Source: Tenrec ecaudatus (lineage: Eukaryota > Chordata > Mammalia > Afrosoricida > Tenrecidae). From it: a DNA stretch of 64,000 nt. The first letter of the stretch is position 1. Each line of letters begins with the position of its first letter. Under the pieces are notes generated by a model. That model had not been told where the DNA came from. It searched no databases and worked only from the letters and a program-made list of their open reading frames with translations. Location of the stretch: NCBI RefSeq assembly GCF_050624435.1, contig NC_134541.1, positions 8,012,983-8,076,982 on the forward strand. Reading direction: 5' to 3'. The position numbers and the translations under genes are program-made. Positions 54,961-64,000 of the stretch are shown in pieces.

Positions 54961-56468
54961 TACAGGAAAGTTCATGTAAAAAGTGGCTCGTGGAAGCTAG
55001 TTACAAGACCCAGCCCTGGGGTACAGCTACCCTATCCCCTCAACAGAAGGATGCTGCTCTTCTACATTGGAAGGTCCCCCTCTTCAACCCAGTATGAATG
55101 ACACACCTGGAACAGTGGGGGGAAAGTGGAGATCTGGTTAGTTCAGTGGACTCAATCTTGGAAATAATGCTCACATCTCCTATGACTACTCACTTTGCTG
55201 AATATGCCTACCACGTCCATGTGTCAATGATTTCCCATTTTTCGCCTTGATGTAGTGAAAGTCTTAAACCAAAAAGAAAATACCAGCAAGAACATTTAAA
55301 TATGACGGAAGTGCCTGAAAGTCAAACGTTGAATCTTTCCCACCATTAAAAGATCTATATCCCCTTACACACTCCTCCATGAACCATTATCCACCATCAC
55401 GGTCTCTTCCCTTTCTTTTCAGGATGCAGTAAATCTCCACATGCAGAAAACATACATGTCTAAGAATAAAGACAAAAATTAATATAAAAACAATTCAGCG
55501 TGTTTACTTCTGGGTGTTGGAATTCAAAGTAAAAAGTGTATTCATTGCACCTTTCTGCCTTTCACCTCAATATGCATATACTACCTTGTAATCAGAGTAG
55601 AAAATAAAATAAATGCTAATATTTTATTTTGGTAAAAGCACACCAGCTCATCTCTATTAGCCACTTGCACCCAAGTTTTCCCTTAACTGTTATGCTATAA
55701 TATTAGAGCTATTTGTTAACAGCATTTCATTGTGAAAAGAACACACGAATAGGCATTTAATTGCAGAAGGGATTTGTACTGAGACCATTTTAATAAATCA
55801 AGCTTGGAACATCTGCAAACATTTGTACCTAAACTGTATGTTTGAAAGTACAACCCCAAAATACTTGAATCAAAATGAAGATGAAATGTTTCAACACAAA
55901 ACCTGCTGCCAAAACCACAGTAGAAAGTCACTGCTGTTTTATACACAATTCTGATTTGTTTAATGAAATATCACTTGTCTTGATGTGAAATGGCAAAGCT
56001 TTCCAAATTGAAAAACAGAGTTGTTTTTGTAATACACACTTAATGAGGAAAATCACATAAAGTAAGGAGAATAATATCAGACGCAATGCTCTTAGGTTTT
56101 CTTATTTCAAGCATGCTTTTCTTTCCAAACAAAAGTACATTGTTACAATTCCAAAAAAAAAAACCCAAACAGACAAACAAGAACACCCCAGCACAGTTGA
56201 GCTGGAACAACCATGAAATCCCAGTGGGTGAATGGCACTATCACCTGTAAAGGACTGAACACAAGTCATTGGCCACCTGGTTCCATGAAATTAACTTGAC
56301 AAATTGAGGTGAAGAGTTTTATTCTCATATGTATTAAATTATATGTGACTTTTAAAACATATGATACCCTTGTTTTATTATTTTTATTTCCAGTTTGGCT
56401 CATTGAAAGTCTATTGAATAAACTAAAAGAAACACATTTGTGAATAAAGAGAGTGGCAATTTGGGTGT
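54961..56468. other. Repeat-poor stretch
   Basis: About 1.5 kb without recognisable repeats or genes, AT-rich after 55250. No ORF exceeds 80 codons. Confidence 0.4.
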
Positions 56469-56473
56469 GCAAC

Positions 56474-57011
56474 TCTGGTATTTGCATAATCTGGTGTCAG
56501 TTTGGGACTTGAGAGGATTAAGAATGAAGGGGTGCTGTGTAGTCTGTCAATCAGGTCATAGCCAATGAGGCCTCAATGTGGGCATGACCTTCTCCTGAGA
56601 ATTCTGGGAACTCCTGTATTTCCTCCTTGGAGGCAGGAGACACTTCTCTCTCTCTGCTCACTTCTTGTGAGACATCCCTGAGGAGAAGACACGGGACTTA
56701 CCCTGATGCAGTCTGGGAGCTGGAGAAGCCATATGGAGACCCCTGCCAGCACTTACAATGCCACCGGATCCAAAGACTTTCTACCCCCTAGCATGTGTTC
56801 ATCCTGCATTTGGTGTCACTGCATGTGTTTCATGAGTCTGATGAAGATTTTATAGATCGGTATCAGACATATGGGCTAATAATGGACTTATAGGCTTGGA
56901 CTGGACTGGGTTGGGATGCTTTCTTCATGTACAATACCCTTTATGTAACAGCCTCTTATACACCTATGTGTGTTTATGAATGTGTTTCTCTAGTCTACCC
57001 GGACTAACACA
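56474..57011 (-). mobile_element. Solo LTR-like element with perfect 5-bp target duplication
   Basis: Minus-oriented, 538 bp: left end tctggtatttgcata, right end cccggactaacaca. Flanked by GCAAC at 56469-56473 and 57012-57016. The internal order matches 2826-3354 ('gtgggcatgaccttctcctg', 'gctggagaagccatatggag', 'gactttctaccccctagc', 'ggtatcagacatatgggcta'). Confidence 0.8.
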
Positions 57012-57016
57012 GCAAC

Positions 57017-57140
57017 AAACAGTGCTTCAATATGATTTTTATCCTGACTCCCAATGACTTGATTGTGATGGATTTATGGTGCCAATAAAGCAAGGTTTAA
57101 AGCATAATGGTATTTCTCAAAGTTCAATGTCAAGTCACTA
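57017..57140. other. Short spacer
   Basis: No feature recognised. Confidence 0.5.
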
Positions 57141-57142
57141 TG

Positions 57143-57488
57143 TGGTTTGTTGTTAGGTGGCAGAGAGTCAGTTCCAACTCATAGCAACCCTAAAAGCTCA
57201 ACAGAAGGGAACATCAGCCGGTCCGTCACCATCCTCACAATTGTTCTTATGTTTGGGCCCATCGATGCAGCCAGTGTCAGTCCATCGTGTCTAGGGCCTT
57301 CCTCTTTTTCATTTCCTCTCTACTTTACCAAGCACGATGTCCTTCTCCAGCGACTAGCCGGTCCTAATAAAATGTCCAAAGTATGTGAGGCAAAATCACC
57401 CTTGCTTCTAAGGAACATTCTAGTTGTATTTCTTCCACGACAGATTTACTTGTTCTTTTGGAAGACATTGTTTCTATCGATATGACCC
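57143..57488 (-). mobile_element. RTE LINE 3' end
   Basis: 'gagagtcagttccaactcat', 'catcctcacaattgttctta', 'tgtttgggcccatcgatgca', 'ccaagcacgatgtccttctc', 'aatgtccaaagtatgtgagg', 'cattctagttgtatttcttc', 'tcttttggaagac': one of the best-preserved tails in minus orientation. Confidence 0.88.
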
Positions 57489-58045
57489 GGAAATTCTACT
57501 AAGTATATGACCAAGAGAATTGAAAACATATGTATACACACACAAATGTGAATGCTCATTGCAGCATTACTCTTTATAGGCAAAAAGTAGAAGCAACACA
57601 AATGCCCATCAACTGAGAGAGTTACAATAATGTGATATAGTCAAACAGTGGAATGTTACTTTCTCTATAAATATGTGAGTGCCAATACAGGCTAGGCATC
57701 AATGAGGTTTGAAACTATGGTAAGTGAAAGACCACAGACACGTGATCACGCACTCTATGACTCTATTTCTATGGTACATCCAGGAAAGGCAAATCCGTAG
57801 AGACTGACACCAGATTAGTAGTTGCCAGGAGCAAATTAGGTGAATGGGGAGTGACTGATAATGAAAATGAAAGGTTTTTATAATTTTGTTTTCTTAAAGA
57901 ATGAGTGATAAAAATACTCTGAAATTAGTTAGTGGTAATGGAGACTCAACCAAAAATATATACCAGAAATCAATTGGATTGAACTGTCAAAAAGGTATTT
58001 TCTATAGAATGTAAATTATATTTCAATCAAAAAACAAATAACAAA
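57489..58045 (+). mobile_element. Old L1 3' end with degraded ORF2 tail
   Basis: Plus-oriented: 'gctcattgcagcattactct', 'caaatgcccatcaactgaga', 'gtgaaagaccacagacacgt', 'cagattagtagttgccagga' are the classic order of mammalian L1 ORF2 end and 3' UTR from an older family than the 18.3/48 kb copies. Confidence 0.75.
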
Positions 58046-58194
58046 GGAAAACCAGTGCCTTATTACAACACTTTCAATCAGGCATTTCAGGAGACCCCAC
58101 ATGATATTTTGTGTAAAACTGTAATACTAAGCTATCAAAATAATAAAGCTCTTGATCTAGGATAGTTGAGAAATACAAAATTAAATAGATTGCT

Positions 58195-58432
58195 TTTCTT
58201 TTTAATCAGTTTATTAGAAGCTCTTACAGCTCTTATCACAATCCAGACATCCATCCAATGTGTCAAGCACCTTTGTACATATGTTGCCATCTCTTCCTGT
58301 GACCCTTCTGTGAAGGGATGTCGAATTGTCTACAGATGGGTTTTGGGTCTCCATACCTCTTGCCCCCTCATTAATATCAATATGGTTTTTCTGTTCTGTA
58401 TTTGTAATAGGAGGAAACACGCAGAATAATTT
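58195..58432 (-). mobile_element. L1 3' UTR fragment with internal deletion
   Basis: Minus-oriented: the 3' tail ('cttatcacaatccagacatc', 'gtgtcaagcacctttgtaca') is joined near 58290 to a more upstream part of the 3' UTR ('cccttctgtgaagggatgtc', 'agatgggttttgggtctcc'). A segment of a few hundred bases, present in the other copies, is missing. Confidence 0.75.
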
Positions 58433-58483
58433 TGGTGGGTAATTTTATGTATGTACACAAACACACATATATACATACATACA

Positions 58484-58824
58484 TGTGCTAGGCTGTATTG
58501 TCCAGAGAAACAAAATCAGTAACACACACACACAGAAACACACACACATACATATATATATGAAAAAATTTTATATTGAGACATGATTTTACATCAAGGA
58601 GATGTTCCATTCCTGTCGAACTAAGTCCACTAAGTCCAGAGACCCGAAGTGAGCCAGGCCTTACGCAGACTCACATAACTACAGGCAGAGGAAACAGAAA
58701 AGTGAAAGCCCAGAGCCAGGAGATGATGAGTCAGTGGATACAGAATTGTGTCCAAGGTTTCTGGTTGGACTCTACCTCTACTGCACACAGATACCCTATG
58801 GCTGACATAAAATCTAATACCACA
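58484..58824 (+). mobile_element. Short LTR-like element
   Basis: Starts tgtgctaggctgtattg, ends tctaataccaca. Flanks ataca (58479-58483) and gtaca (58825-58829) match at four of five bases, though the AC/AT-rich surroundings weaken this. A (CA)n and AT-rich stretch lies near the 5' end and the 3' half is shortened. Confidence 0.6.
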
Positions 58825-58975
58825 GTACATATGTATTTGTGTATATGCACTTATGTTTATGGGTATGTATCTATCTGCATATATGTGTGCATATGTGTAT
58901 ATATGCAGGTATATATGTGTGTGTATACAGTTATAAATGCATATATACATTTACATATATTTGTATATATAGCTG
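58825..58975. repeat. TATG-rich low-complexity tract
   Basis: Repeated words such as 'gtgcatatgtgtatatatgc' over about 150 bases. The isoleucine/cysteine/tyrosine-rich ORFs on both strands here are artefacts of composition. Confidence 0.7.
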
Positions 58976-59110
58976 ACCCTTGGAAAATAGTTTGAATAGC
59001 ATAGACCCACGTATAGGTGGATTTTCCCCCCTGTTGTTAGAGTGGTGAGCTAGTGTTTCAAGCATTGACTTTTTCTAAGTATCCACCTAAAATGCCGTGT
59101 GACAATAACC

Positions 59111-59310
59111 TAGTGGTTCTCCACCTTCCTGATGCCGTGACCCTTTAATACAGTCCCTCATGTGGTGGTGACTCCCCAACCATAACATTATTTGCATTGC
59201 TACTTCCTCACTGTAATTTTACTACTGTGATGAATCGATGACGCCTGTGAAAGGGTCATTCAGTGCCCCCTCCCCCAAAGGGGTTGCGACCCACAGGTTG
59301 AAAACCACTG
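59111..59310 (-). mobile_element. SPIN/URR1-like hAT non-autonomous DNA transposon, second copy
   Basis: Minus-oriented relative to 16094-16286. The left end tagtggttctccaccttcc and right end caggttgaaaaccactg are the terminal inverted repeats. Inside are 'tcatgtggtggtgactcccc', 'tgtgaaagggtcattcag' and 'aaaggggttgcgacccac'. Flanks caataacc (59103-59110) and cgctaacc (59311-59318) match at six of eight bases. No transposase ORF. Confidence 0.85.
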
Positions 59311-59454
59311 CGCTAACCATATCCCGTGATCAGTGTGTTGAACTGCCATGTGATGCGACTGCCAGCTCATGATGGACACTTAGAACTCTGGAGGGCGCCA
59401 TGCAGTCCAAACCTAAGTTGTTCAAGGGCCAACTATAAATATTCATCTGTGCAA

Positions 59455-59529
59455 GACAATTTCAAAAAGTTCATGGAAAAATTGAATGAAACGATAACGA
59501 AAAATTTCCCAAACTTTTAGAAGCCCCCT
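59455..59529. mobile_element. Small palindromic (mariner-type MITE-like) element
   Basis: 'caatttcaaaaagttcatgg' ... 'acttttagaagccccc': the same ends as at 22754-22816, as imperfect inverted repeats. Confidence 0.6.
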
Positions 59530-60299
59530 CTCTGTTTAATCTGGGTGGGAGACAGATTCGAAGAGGAGACTTTTCACTGTAAATAAACATATTTATTATA
59601 GGTTTAACCTGGAAAATATACTATTTTTGTTTTTTTTCAATTGTTCATCTCTGCTACTGGCATGAAGGCATGAGGGGTGCATGCAATCCCCCACCACAAA
59701 AATAAAATATCAAATTGTACAAGTATTGTTTCAAAACCAGGGCACTGGGAAATGGCCGGCTATAGGTGGCAACTTGGGGTTCTAGTGCCTCATTTAAGAA
59801 GGAAAGTCTGTGACCTTTTGCCAAGGGCATTTGCATCTTGCCCCGCTTGGACAATGGTGGACTCACTTTGGGGCAGGTGACAAGTCAGACATTGAAATGG
59901 GTGGTAATGACAATGCGAGGGCTGTGGAAGAATTTACAGCATTGACTCTTTACACATTCCCAGCTGATTTCTACATCATGCATGCAAATGGGAGATACCA
60001 AGGAGCCAGGACAAAATCCAAAGACCTGGGAAGCGTGTGAATCAACTGCACATTTAAATGGGTTTCTAACCCACACCTATTCCAGGTAGCAGAGGGTAAA
60101 AGACATGCTGCTTTGAGACTGCTGAGCATGCCATGTGCCCAAATCATTGGGCTGACTCCTAATTGCACAAGCAAACAAACAAACACTGGGCAGCTCAAGA
60201 CAAAAAAACAAATGAAGAAAAGCCTTCAGCAAAGATCACAAAGATACCCGCACCTGCTCTGAATGAGCCTGGTGTCATGACATGAATGTGGACAAAGTC
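59530..60299. other. Stretch without recognisable gene
   Basis: No gene or repeat recognised. Overlapping short ORFs on both strands (59677-60198) lack known motifs. Confidence 0.4.
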
Positions 60300-60428
60300 T
60301 GTGCCTAAGCCCCAAACCAAACCTATTGCCACTTAGCCCATTCCATCTCACAGCAAAAAGACAGAACAGAGTAGAACTTCCCCCATGAGATTTCCAAGGT
60401 TACAGTCTTTATGGAAGCAGATCTCTCT
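60300..60428 (-). mobile_element. Afrotherian SINE, partial
   Basis: 'cccaaaccaaacctattgcc', 'gaacagagtagaacttcccc', 'catgagatttccaaggttac', 'agtctttatggaagcagatc': minus-oriented body without the tRNA-like head. Confidence 0.7.
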
Positions 60429-61714
60429 ACAGTAAAACACAATCAGTAACACGCATGAGGATAAAGCATAATACTGAGTTGATACAGTAGATTGTGCACA
60501 ATATATGACTTTGAACCCAAAATTACTCAGACATATAAAGATAGAGGGAAATGATATCCATAATCCAGATTTTAAAAAAGGATCAGAAACTGACTTGGCG
60601 TGGAAACACATTTTGGATTTAGCGGATGAGGACTATAATGTTATAAATATGCTCAACCCACAAAAGGGATATATGTTCACGTAATTAAAAGGAGATATAC
60701 AAATAATGAATTAATAAGTGGGACATTATAACAGACGTTATGGACATTTTGAAAAGGAAGTCAATAAAAATGTAGCCCTAAAAGGGCTAAAAGTAAAATG
60801 AAAATATCCAATGGGTGGACTCAACAGTAGATTTGACACAGTTAAAGAATGAAGTACAAAAACATTGAAGGGAAATACACAGAGACTTTGGGATGTATAG
60901 GACAATATTAAACATCCCAACATATATTTTAGAGTCAGGAAAGGGGCATAAAATTATTTTAATGAATAGTAGTGGAGAAATTGCCCAAATATAGTAGAAT
61001 AAATGTTATCATAAATTTTCATAAAGTTGTAGAACATTAAAATAAAGTTAACCTATAAGAAAAGTTACACATCATACTAGTTGAAATTAAAGACAAACAG
61101 AATTCTATAAAATAGATCATTTTTTAAACAAATAGTCACAAAAGACCTGAATAAATCCAAATACATACTATTAAATGAGAAAATAAAAACCTGAGAAGTT
61201 TGCAAACTGTGTGATTGCAATTGTATGCATTTTGGCAAAACACCAAACTACAGAAAAAACTACAGTTTCCTGGGATTCTGTAGAAGGGGAGAGGCTTAGA
61301 TGAATAAGACACACTGTAATTGCAGATACATGACACTATTTGTCAAAACATTAAGAACTTTAAGTACACAACTTAAAAACTCTTTAGGAGGCCAGGGAAT
61401 TTCAGGATAAAATCCAAACTGCGATGAAGCAATACAATCGGGTCACCAATGTATGAAAAGTCGTTAAATGGAACGGCGAGAGGAAGGTGAGTGCTAACGT
61501 AAATAATATTAGAAATGAGTGAAGTTTGTAAAACTAAGGCACAGGACACTGTCTAAAGGCAAACTGTGTCTTACAGGACTTAATACCGCTAGGTTAAGCA
61601 TTGTGGCATTACATGAAGGATGGAATTGGAGTTTCCAGATAAGCCAGGACAAGAGGTTAGACTGACCCACTTTATAATGATGGAGCTTTAGATATGGGTA
61701 TAAATTCATGTTCT
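60429..61714. other. AT-rich stretch, possibly very old LINE remains
   Basis: No gene recognised. Phrases around 61170-61300 weakly resemble old L1 3' sequence but cannot be placed. Confidence 0.35.
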
Positions 61715-62262
61715 AGTTCATGTTGCTGTCAGGGACCCTGTATTTGGTTCCTCCTCATAACGACCCATGTATAACAGAACAGAACTGTGCCTGACCCTGG
61801 ACTGGACCATCCTCATGCTGTTGTGCATGGGTCCTTATGAGTAGGAGGCAAATAAAGTGTCTTCCTCTTTCTCGTTAATCCTTTAGTATACCAAGTAAAT
61901 CCTTTTCCATGAACTGATCCCTCCTGAGAGTTTGTCCCAATTTAACTGAAATGAAGTTTCACCACCCACACAGTTTCACCACCCACACCCTTCACAGGTG
62001 GGGGGCGCCGTAAAAGCTACTGACTCTAAAACAGATTTGTTTGCTTTCTGCTAGTCCACAGGGTTTTCAGAATTCTTAGTTAATACCACGATTCACGTCC
62101 ATGGATCCTTCTCCAGTCTTCCTTAGAAATTGTTCAATTTTCCACGCACACAAGGTGATTGGAAATACCATGGCCTGGGCCCCGTGCATCCTAGTCTTCA
62201 AAGTGACATATTGCTTTGAAAGATTCTTAAGTGGTCTCTTGTAGCACATTTGCCCAGGGCCA
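61715..62262 (-). mobile_element. RTE LINE 3' end with small internal duplication
   Basis: Minus-oriented: 'gttgctgtcagggaccctgt', 'acagaacagaactgtgcctg', 'tggaccatcctcatgctgtt', 'ccatgaactgatccctcctg', 'acagatttgtttgctttctg', 'gattggaaataccatggcct', 'gtcttcaaagtgacatattg'. A 17-base unit, gtttcaccacccacaca, is repeated at 61956 and 61973. Confidence 0.82.
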
Positions 62263-62429
62263 GAGGCTTCATGGATTTGATTTCTTCACTCCTGGTTTCT
62301 TTCATCAGTGTACTTTTGATTCAAATAAAATGAGATCCTTGATGCAATATTTTCTCTACTTAACATGTTTACGCTTGTAAATCCAGGGGAGGGTATTTTC
62401 ATTTCCCTTACGCATCTGCCCACAGCGTG
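62263..62429. other. Short spacer
   Basis: No feature recognised. Confidence 0.5.
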
Positions 62430-62592
62430 GTCAATGTGCTGGTGTAGTGGTTATGCACTGGGCTGCACAGTTCAAAACTCCCAGTGGCTCCACTGGAGGA
62501 AGGCTGGGCTTTCTGCGCTAGTAAATAGTTACAGTCTCAGAACCCACAGCAGGTCATGATGAGTCAGCATTGACTGGATGGCAGTGTTTTTT
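62430..62592 (+). mobile_element. Afrotherian SINE
   Basis: 'gtgctggtgtagtggttatg', 'cactgggctgcacagttcaa', 'gtggctccactggaggaagg', 'atgagtcagcattgactgga', 'tggcagtgttttt': a plus-oriented, slightly shortened copy. Confidence 0.85.
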
Positions 62593-62814
62593 CTCTGGTA
62601 TATTCCATTTGGTAGAGTGCATGTATATAGTTGCCTTACTATAGATTATAGCAGAAATCCAAACTTACCTTTGGAAGATCTAAACATAAAATAAGCCTCC
62701 AATAATTTCCCTCTGACCATAATTGAGGGATGGGAATAGGGTGGTTATCAGGCAGAGAATCGCGTAAAGCTGATTTGTAGAGTTAAATGAAAAATCTCAT
62801 TTGAATTCTTAGAA

Positions 62815-63200
62815 ACTTATCATTGTATCTCCCTTTTGACACACTTTGAGCTTTATCTGGTTTTAAATATTTTCTGTTTTTGCTTTTACAATCTGGGGTT
62901 TATCTTTGTCGCATTTTACTATTGTTGGTAGTCTTCCTGACTCTCTGTTATATATATTCTGTATTTTTCAGTATATGAAACTAAGGATGGATGAATCTGT
63001 AGAGACAATAACTAGATTAAGGATTCCTGGGGAGGTAGGACAGGGGAGGTGAGGGTGATGGGGAGCTGATATCAAGAAGTACAAGACGGAAGAAAATGTT
63101 TCCAAACTGATGTGATAGTGATTGTACAATATTTCTTGACATGCTCAAACTTATTGAATGCTATGATGTCTCTATTATGCCTCAATAAAATATACTGAAA
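62815..63200 (+). mobile_element. L1 LINE 3' UTR fragment
   Basis: 'tctcccttttgacacacttt', 'aactaaggatggatgaatct', 'gtagagacaataactagatt', 'gggtgatggggagctgatat', 'tatgcctcaataaaatatac': same family as 6722-7095, with an AATAAA near 63185. Confidence 0.75.
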
Positions 63201-63304
63201 TATATATATATACATATATATATATTCCTAGATGTGCATATATACATATTTGTGCATATATACATCATATTTTCACATAAAACACCCACATAAATAACAC
63301 AGCG
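63201..63304. repeat. AT-rich low-complexity tract
   Basis: Repeats of 'atatacatatatatat'-type words following the L1 tail. Confidence 0.75.
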
Positions 63305-63485
63305 AACCAAAACTCACTGACATTGATTTTATTCTGACTCATAGCAATCTTGTAGGCAGGGTAGAACAGTCCCTGTGGGTTTCTGAGATGGTGGATCTCG
63401 ACAACAGTAAAAAGTCTCATCTTTCTGAATTACTGATCTTGTGGTTTGTACCCCAATGCATAATCACTACACTATCAGGGCTTCT
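63305..63485 (-). mobile_element. Afrotherian SINE, complete
   Basis: 'ttattctgactcatagcaat', 'ggcagggtagaacagtccct', 'gtgggtttctgagatggtgg', 'aagtctcatctttctgaatt', 'cactatcagggcttct': full minus-oriented order. Confidence 0.85.
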
Positions 63486-63516
63486 ATACATAGTACACTC
63501 ACATGTGCATTGAACT

Positions 63517-64000
63517 TGTGTTAGACTGGGTTGACTAGAGAAACAAATCTAAGGGCACTCATGTAAGTATAATAGAGAGTTTTATATTAAGAAGTAATTA
63601 TATATCAACCAAACATCCCATCCAGTCCAGATCAAGTCCATAAGTCTGATACTACTCCATAAGTCTGATACATGTCCATAAATCCCTCTTCAGACTCAAG
63701 AAGCCACACACAATGATACCGACTACAAGATAATTGGCCAGTGGTTGAAAAGTCTTGTATGTCCGATGGCAGTGGATGCATCTCCAGGACTTTGGCTGCC
63801 ATCAGCCTGTCTCAAAGTGCCTTGTCAACAGGAAGGGAAGCAGAGAGAGAGTGGGGCTGGTCTTCAGAGAGTCATGTATTTCGGTTGTCCTCCAATCAAG
63901 CCGTGACTTGATTAACAGGCTAAACTCCGTCCACATGTTCCTATGGTAGCCATGTTGGTACAAAAAAACGATTGCAGTCTATCCCTTGCCAACTTGGTAC
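63517..64000 (+). mobile_element. LTR-like element, cut by the window end
   Basis: Starts tgtgttagactgggttgact and follows the family order ('gtccataagtctgatactac', 'ccctcttcagactcaagaag', 'cttgtcaacaggaagggaag', 'ccgtgacttgattaacaggc'). The 3' end is past or near the window edge, so no target duplication can be tested. Confidence 0.8.

Noticed and set aside
58576-58995. 139-codon ORF with Cys/Ile/Tyr-rich C-terminus
   Set aside because: It starts in an LTR-like element and runs through a TATG-rich tract. The composition explains the residues.

Overview
The window looks like mammalian, specifically afrotherian, intergenic DNA, and a tenrec such as Echinops telfairi is the best fit. Three things point that way. 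First, dozens of tRNA-derived SINEs carry the 'agtcgactcgatggcag'-type tail shared with afrotherian RTE LINEs. Second, RTE (BovB-clade) LINE fragments with recognisable endonuclease and reverse-transcriptase coding relics are common. Third, there are two short hAT elements with the termini of the SPIN/URR1-like group, a family known from tenrec but, as far as I recall, not from elephant. The species call is inference from repeat content. I find no intact protein-coding gene, no rRNA or functional tRNA gene, no CRISPR array and nothing bacterial. Most open reading frames in the window are chance ORFs or pieces of transposons.

The one gene-derived feature is a dead retrocopy of SKP1 (4575-5392). 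It is intronless, has a stop codon, a frameshift and a C-terminal deletion, and retains UTR sequence plus a short A-run and probable target-site duplication.

Layout: 0-9 kb holds a 5'-inverted L1 fragment, an AfroSINE, an RTE split by an LTR, the SKP1 retrocopy, an L1 3' UTR and an RTE tail. 10-17 kb holds SINEs, a complete solo LTR, a duplicated polypurine tract and a SPIN-like hAT element with an 8-bp target duplication. 17.6-20.4 kb is a three-level nest: RTE, split by an LTR, split by L1 3' ends. 20.4-31.6 kb is mostly low-repeat sequence with scattered SINEs, small palindromic elements and one L1 3' UTR. It includes a candidate conserved non-coding block near 29.9-30.5 kb. 31.7-33.9 kb is a GC-richer mosaic that looks like diverged retroviral LTR material. 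34.0-34.8 kb is an AfroSINE cleanly split by an LTR. 36-40 kb holds SINEs and an RTE fragment with a YADD motif. 41.25-42.14 kb is an ~885-bp GGT/GAT-type trinucleotide array with higher-order structure, followed by a CT microsatellite. 45-54 kb is LINE-rich: an RTE endonuclease region split by an L1 3' UTR, an older L1 ORF2 end, and a 3.1-kb L1 3' portion. 54-64 kb holds RTE tails, L1 ends, LTRs, a second hAT element and SINEs.

The window therefore records transposon history rather than genes acting together. The strongest results are a repeated LTR-like family whose TG...CA ends and 5-bp target duplications can be read from several copies, and nested insertions whose host elements can be followed across the break. 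I do not see a previously undescribed functional system.
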